From an uncultured Eubacteriales bacterium (GTDB lineage: Bacteria; Bacillota; Clostridia; Oscillospirales; Oscillospiraceae), in contig URPI01000030.1 in the NCBI GenBank assembly GCA_900549705.1, positions 1 to 16,636 of the forward strand: a stretch of 16,636 nt of DNA, given 5' to 3'. Every line of letters begins with the position of its first letter. Positions within the stretch are counted from its first letter, which is position 1. Positions 14,235-16,636 of this stretch are shown here, piece after piece. A program made the translations under genes and the position numbers. The notes under the pieces are model-generated. The model saw nothing but the letters and a program-made list of their open reading frames with translations. It ran no database searches and was not told the origin of the DNA.

Positions 14235-15161
14235 TTAGTAGCTGCAACTTTCTGCGATTTTCAGAATATCATCCTCAGCAATCGCTGCGGTACTGGCCCA
14301 TACGGCGTAGGCATCCTGCTCCACCTGCACAACATAGCACACCAGCTTGTCTTCCGGGCTGGTTAATGTGAGCTTGGCAACCGCACCGCTGCGGAACTCC
14401 TGTGCGGCGGGTTCATACTTGCTGCCCAGATACTCCCGCCCCAGGTCTGCGAGGGTAACTTCCAGGGCTGTCAGGTCGGATCCATCGGCCACAGCCTCAA
14501 CGCCGCCCACTACCTTTTCACCGGTGACACATTCCTCCGGCGTGGGAACGTTATAAAACAGCAGTCGGGTTTTGGTGGTGGGCATCCGCTGGATTCCCTT
14601 GGGCAGATCAATCCGCAGGTTTAGAATGGGCACATCCTGATTGACGGGGTTTTCATCCTGGGGATTGATAATATCCGGGGAGTGGAGGGTTTTCAGAACG
14701 TGAATCATGTCCTGCCCGTCCAGAACGTCATAATCCGCCCAGATGTCGTATACAGCGGTTTCTCCGAAGAAGAAATAATGCACAAAGCATTGACCGTCAT
14801 CCCAGAATTTTATCTGCACCTCCACATCGGACATACCGGTTGCCTTGTTTACGGAGCAATCGAAGTTTCCCTCCCGCACCAGCTTGGTTACGTTTTCAGC
14901 CAGATTCTTATAGTCATCTTCATAGGGGAGCGTTTCACGCTGCCCGGCAATATCGAGGATTTCAATGCCGCCGATTGTTTCTTCCCCCATCTTGAAAATG
15001 GCGCGGGTATCGGAAACGTCTTCCCGCAGAATTCCATTCACCAGTTCAAGGGTGACATTTTCCAAAAGATTTTCGGAAGCGGTGCTTTCCGCTGCAAAAC
15101 TGGGAATCGCCAGGGTGAACATGAGGGAAATTGCGAGGAGCATGGAAGCGAATTTTTTCAT
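14235..15161 (-). CDS. Secreted protein made of two diverged repeats, function unknown
   Basis: A 308-residue protein with a clear Sec signal peptide: KK, hydrophobic core, cut after SFA or SFAA (about 23-24); no lipobox cysteine. I do not recognise it by name. It holds two related halves: GILR...DTRAIF (43-56) matches GIQR...KTRLLF (189-202), GEETIGGIE (59-67) matches GEKVVGGVE (214-222), and YDIWA (138-142) matches YAVWA (285-289), each followed by a D-rich segment and an amphipathic end (DMIHVLKTL; DDILKIAESC). That ending resembles the end of the anti-sigma-like protein upstream (EDVLIKMAENI), so a DUF4367-like fold is possible. Start: ATG at 15161 with AAAGGAG 9 bases before. It follows the sigma/anti-sigma pair by 136 bases with no terminator between, plus an ECF-type promoter candidate. 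Confidence 0.75.
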   Translation of the reverse strand: MKKFASMLLAISLMFTLAIPSFAAESTASENLLENVTLELVNGILREDVSDTRAIFKMGEETIGGIEILDIAGQRETLPYEDDYKNLAENVTKLVREGNFDCSVNKATGMSDVEVQIKFWDDGQCFVHYFFFGETAVYDIWADYDVLDGQDMIHVLKTLHSPDIINPQDENPVNQDVPILNLRIDLPKGIQRMPTTKTRLLFYNVPTPEECVTGEKVVGGVEAVADGSDLTALEVTLADLGREYLGSKYEPAAQEFRSGAVAKLTLTSPEDKLVCYVVQVEQDAYAVWASTAAIAEDDILKIAESCSY

Positions 15162-15255
15162 ACAGAACACTCCTTTTTCAAATAAATTGTATATTGGCGG
15201 ATGGTTGACAGGGGATTGATGGTGCATCTCCTTTTTCCTGTATGCCCTTTATAAC

Positions 15256-15279
15256 GACGAAGCCTGTCGATTTTGGACA
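15256..15279 (-). promoter_or_regulatory. Candidate ECF-sigma promoter before the secreted-protein gene
   Basis: On the minus strand TGTCC (15279-15275), 15-base spacer, CGTC (15259-15256) followed by GTTATA. CGTC-type -10 boxes with a 15-17 base spacer are common for ECF sigma factors. The position after the anti-sigma gene and before the secreted gene fits a regulon member. The -35 assignment is inference. Confidence 0.45.
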
Positions 15280-15297
15280 CCGGATTGAAAAATTTTT

Positions 15298-15975
15298 TTA
15301 ATTATTTTTTTCAACAATATTTTCAGCCATTTTGATGAGCACATCTTCACTGACGTGGGCATCGAGAATAAACAATACCCCTTTTTCTCGGTCTTCCCAG
15401 ACAAGGGCAGGGGAGTCATCGTTGAACGGGATATATAGCGTTGCCGGTATTCCATTGACCGTTACTTCTTTTTCTGCACAGTCGGGATTTAGCAGAAAAA
15501 TATCTGCGTCACTTGAATCTGCGGAATAAGAAAAGCTCAAGAGCCATTTCTTGTCTGCATCCACATAGGTATATATTTGTTGTCCGGGAAGCTCAACAGT
15601 TTCAAAAAGTGTATATCCATCCGGCATCCAGCCCAACACATACTCGGCGGAAGAATCCCCCTGGGATGGATTTCCTTCGTAGTAAATATGATACACTGTT
15701 TCAGTTTTCGTTTTCACCCACCCGGACACAAACTCCCGTGCCTCGGAGCTGACCGCCAGCAGAGAGCCGAACAGCACCGTCAAGGTCAGAAAGAGAACTG
15801 CCGCACTCTGCACACACCGCATCAGCCCGGGATGCTGCTGCCGGAACAACAGGTGCCGCATCTTCCGCCGGAAGCGGGGAGAAAATGTGTGGTTGCAGTC
15901 CTCCGGTCTTGGCAGGGCTTCGTTCAGCAGCTCTGCTGCCCGGGCTGCTGCCCGGGATAATTCTTCCTCGTTCAT
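15298..15975 (-). CDS. Anti-sigma-like membrane protein with extracytoplasmic DUF4367-type domain
   Basis: A 225-residue single-pass protein. Residues 1-54 are cytoplasmic and charged, with CNHTFSPRFRRKMRHLLF (27-44), a segment usual in the partners of this ECF sigma group; 55-75 is one membrane helix; 76-225 would lie outside, ending in a DUF4367-like stretch (VNGIPATLYIPF, ALVWEDREKGVLFILDAHVSEDVLIKMAEN). Inference: the N-terminal part holds the sigma factor and the outer domain senses an envelope signal. Start: the ATG at 15975 shares one base with the sigma stop (TGATG), so translation is coupled and the partners are made in fixed ratio; the ribosome binding site GGAGGG lies in the end of the sigma gene. 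No zinc-binding anti-sigma HxxxCxxC motif is present. Confidence 0.82.
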   Translation of the reverse strand: MNEEELSRAAARAAELLNEALPRPEDCNHTFSPRFRRKMRHLLFRQQHPGLMRCVQSAAVLFLTLTVLFGSLLAVSSEAREFVSGWVKTKTETVYHIYYEGNPSQGDSSAEYVLGWMPDGYTLFETVELPGQQIYTYVDADKKWLLSFSYSADSSDADIFLLNPDCAEKEVTVNGIPATLYIPFNDDSPALVWEDREKGVLFILDAHVSEDVLIKMAENIVEKNN

Positions 15976-16490
15976 CACAAAATTCCCTCCTTTTCGGCAA
16001 TCTGCCGCAGCTTTTCCTTGGCGCGCTGGTCCAGCTTCTGGGCGGCGGACAGGGTGATGCCCAGCATTGCCGCAATCTCCCCACAGCTGAATCCCTGGTG
16101 GTATTTCAGCAGGATAACCTGCCGGTAGTTGGGCGGCAATTTCAGAATGCACTCCGCCAGACCCATTGGCTCCTGGGGGCTGACGGACAGCTCCTCCGTC
16201 TCCTCCAGGGGCAGGACACCCCGGCGCTGCTTGCGCCGGTACAGGTCGATTGCTTTGTTTTCAACAATGGTAACGACGTAGCTCTGGGTTTTTGGACACA
16301 CCGGATCAGAAATTTTTTTCATATTTTCCGCAATTTTGATGAATGCGTCATGCACGGCGTCCTCGGCATCCGAAGGATTGTTCAAAATCCGGTAGGCAAC
16401 GTAGTACATAAGCCCCCGATACTGGTGATAGACCGTCTCAAATTTTGTCTTTTGCGCCGGTTCATCAATCACCGCCAGATAAACAAGCAT
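15975..16490 (-). CDS. ECF-type RNA polymerase sigma factor
   Basis: A 171-residue sigma-70-family factor with regions 2 and 4 only. Region 2: YRGLMYYVAYRILNN through DAEDAVHDAFIKIAEN (about 24-56), continuing to VTIVENKAIDLYRRK (73-87). Region 4: LKLPPNYRQVILLKYHQGFSCGEIAAMLGITLSAAQKLDQRAKEKL (about 115-162), with the helix-turn-helix that reads the -35. Start: the ATG at 16490 has AGAGAGGTGG with about 8 bases of spacing. An in-frame GTG at 16520 abuts the -10 box of the promoter, upstream of the expected transcript start, so it is rejected. The next gene is the anti-sigma-like partner, overlapping by one base. Target promoters are not known; see the TGTCC-N15-CGTC candidate. Confidence 0.92.
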   Translation of the reverse strand: MLVYLAVIDEPAQKTKFETVYHQYRGLMYYVAYRILNNPSDAEDAVHDAFIKIAENMKKISDPVCPKTQSYVVTIVENKAIDLYRRKQRRGVLPLEETEELSVSPQEPMGLAECILKLPPNYRQVILLKYHQGFSCGEIAAMLGITLSAAQKLDQRAKEKLRQIAEKEGIL

Positions 16491-16520
16491 TTCAGATGCC
16501 ACCTCTCTTTCTATTTCCAC

Positions 16521-16549
16521 ATTTTACAGATATTCCGATGAAATGTCAA
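16521..16549 (-). promoter_or_regulatory. Sigma-A promoter of the sigma/anti-sigma operon
   Basis: On the minus strand a perfect TTGACA (16549-16544), 17-base spacer, TAAAAT (16526-16521). Transcription would begin near 16514, giving a leader of about 24 bases before the ATG at 16490. This suggests housekeeping expression of the operon and not strict autoregulation. Confidence 0.82.
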
Positions 16550-16557
16550 ACAGTCGC

Positions 16558-16570
16558 GCCGTCGGACGGC
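16558..16570. promoter_or_regulatory. Small perfect palindrome just upstream of the sigma-operon -35 box
   Basis: GCCGTCGGACGGC, 6-base arms about one base, 8 bases before the -35. It could be a regulator site; with GC-rich DNA it could also be chance. The remaining bases to the right edge (16571-16636) show nothing I can assign. Confidence 0.3.
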
Positions 16571-16636
16571 ACACGCCAACTGTAGTAGACTGTCCTGACT
16601 AATAATTTATGAACAGCCAACGGCGATGCGTCTCTT

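Noticed and set aside
15975..16520. GTG at 16520 as start of the sigma factor
   Set aside because: It abuts the -10 box (16526-16521), upstream of the expected transcript start near 16514, and lacks a ribosome binding site; ATG at 16490 has a good one.

Overview
The window looks like chromosomal DNA from a GC-rich, low-pathogenicity-type Firmicute, most likely a gut member of the Clostridia (Oscillospirales-like). The clues are a CIRCE-controlled groES-groEL operon, sigma-A promoters with 17-18 bp spacers, strong AGGAGG ribosome binding sites, a Bacillus-type YmdB and YhaO/YhaN set, an ECF sigma factor with a DUF4367-like anti-sigma partner, and gene gaps full of small GTAGGGG-edged hairpin repeats. 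This placement is inference from gene families and style, not a database match. I see no tRNA, rRNA, CRISPR array, insertion sequence or prophage.

Left part (1-3912, all minus): one tight operon, ymdB-like phosphodiesterase, then a YhaO/SbcD-like metallophosphoesterase, then a YhaN/SbcC-like membrane-associated ATPase that runs off the left edge. The genes overlap by 10 and 4 bases and share one good promoter. It reads as a nucleic-acid processing unit. A 660-base gap (3851-4510) follows, packed with inverted copies of structured repeats, then the groES-groEL operon (minus) with promoter, CIRCE operator and terminator.

Middle (6672-10461, all minus): uronate isomerase (uxaC) from its own promoter, followed by a compact metal-dependent amidohydrolase separated by a perfect hairpin; then a repeat-rich 511-base gap and a ROK-family sugar kinase with a strong terminator.

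Right-middle (10529-13967): a stand-alone lysylphosphatidylglycerol-synthase-type membrane protein (minus) is divergent from pssA-psd (plus), the two-step route from CDP-diacylglycerol to phosphatidylethanolamine. psd converges on an iron-sulfur-flavoprotein-like reductase across a shared perfect 16-bp-arm terminator.

Right end (14235-16549, all minus): ECF sigma factor, its membrane anti-sigma-like partner, then a secreted protein of two diverged repeats. A TGTCC-N15-CGTC element sits before the secreted gene, and a near-twin lies inside the sigma gene. This module, and the structured intergenic repeats with compensatory stem changes, are the parts most worth a second look. Most of the window is otherwise ordinary housekeeping content.
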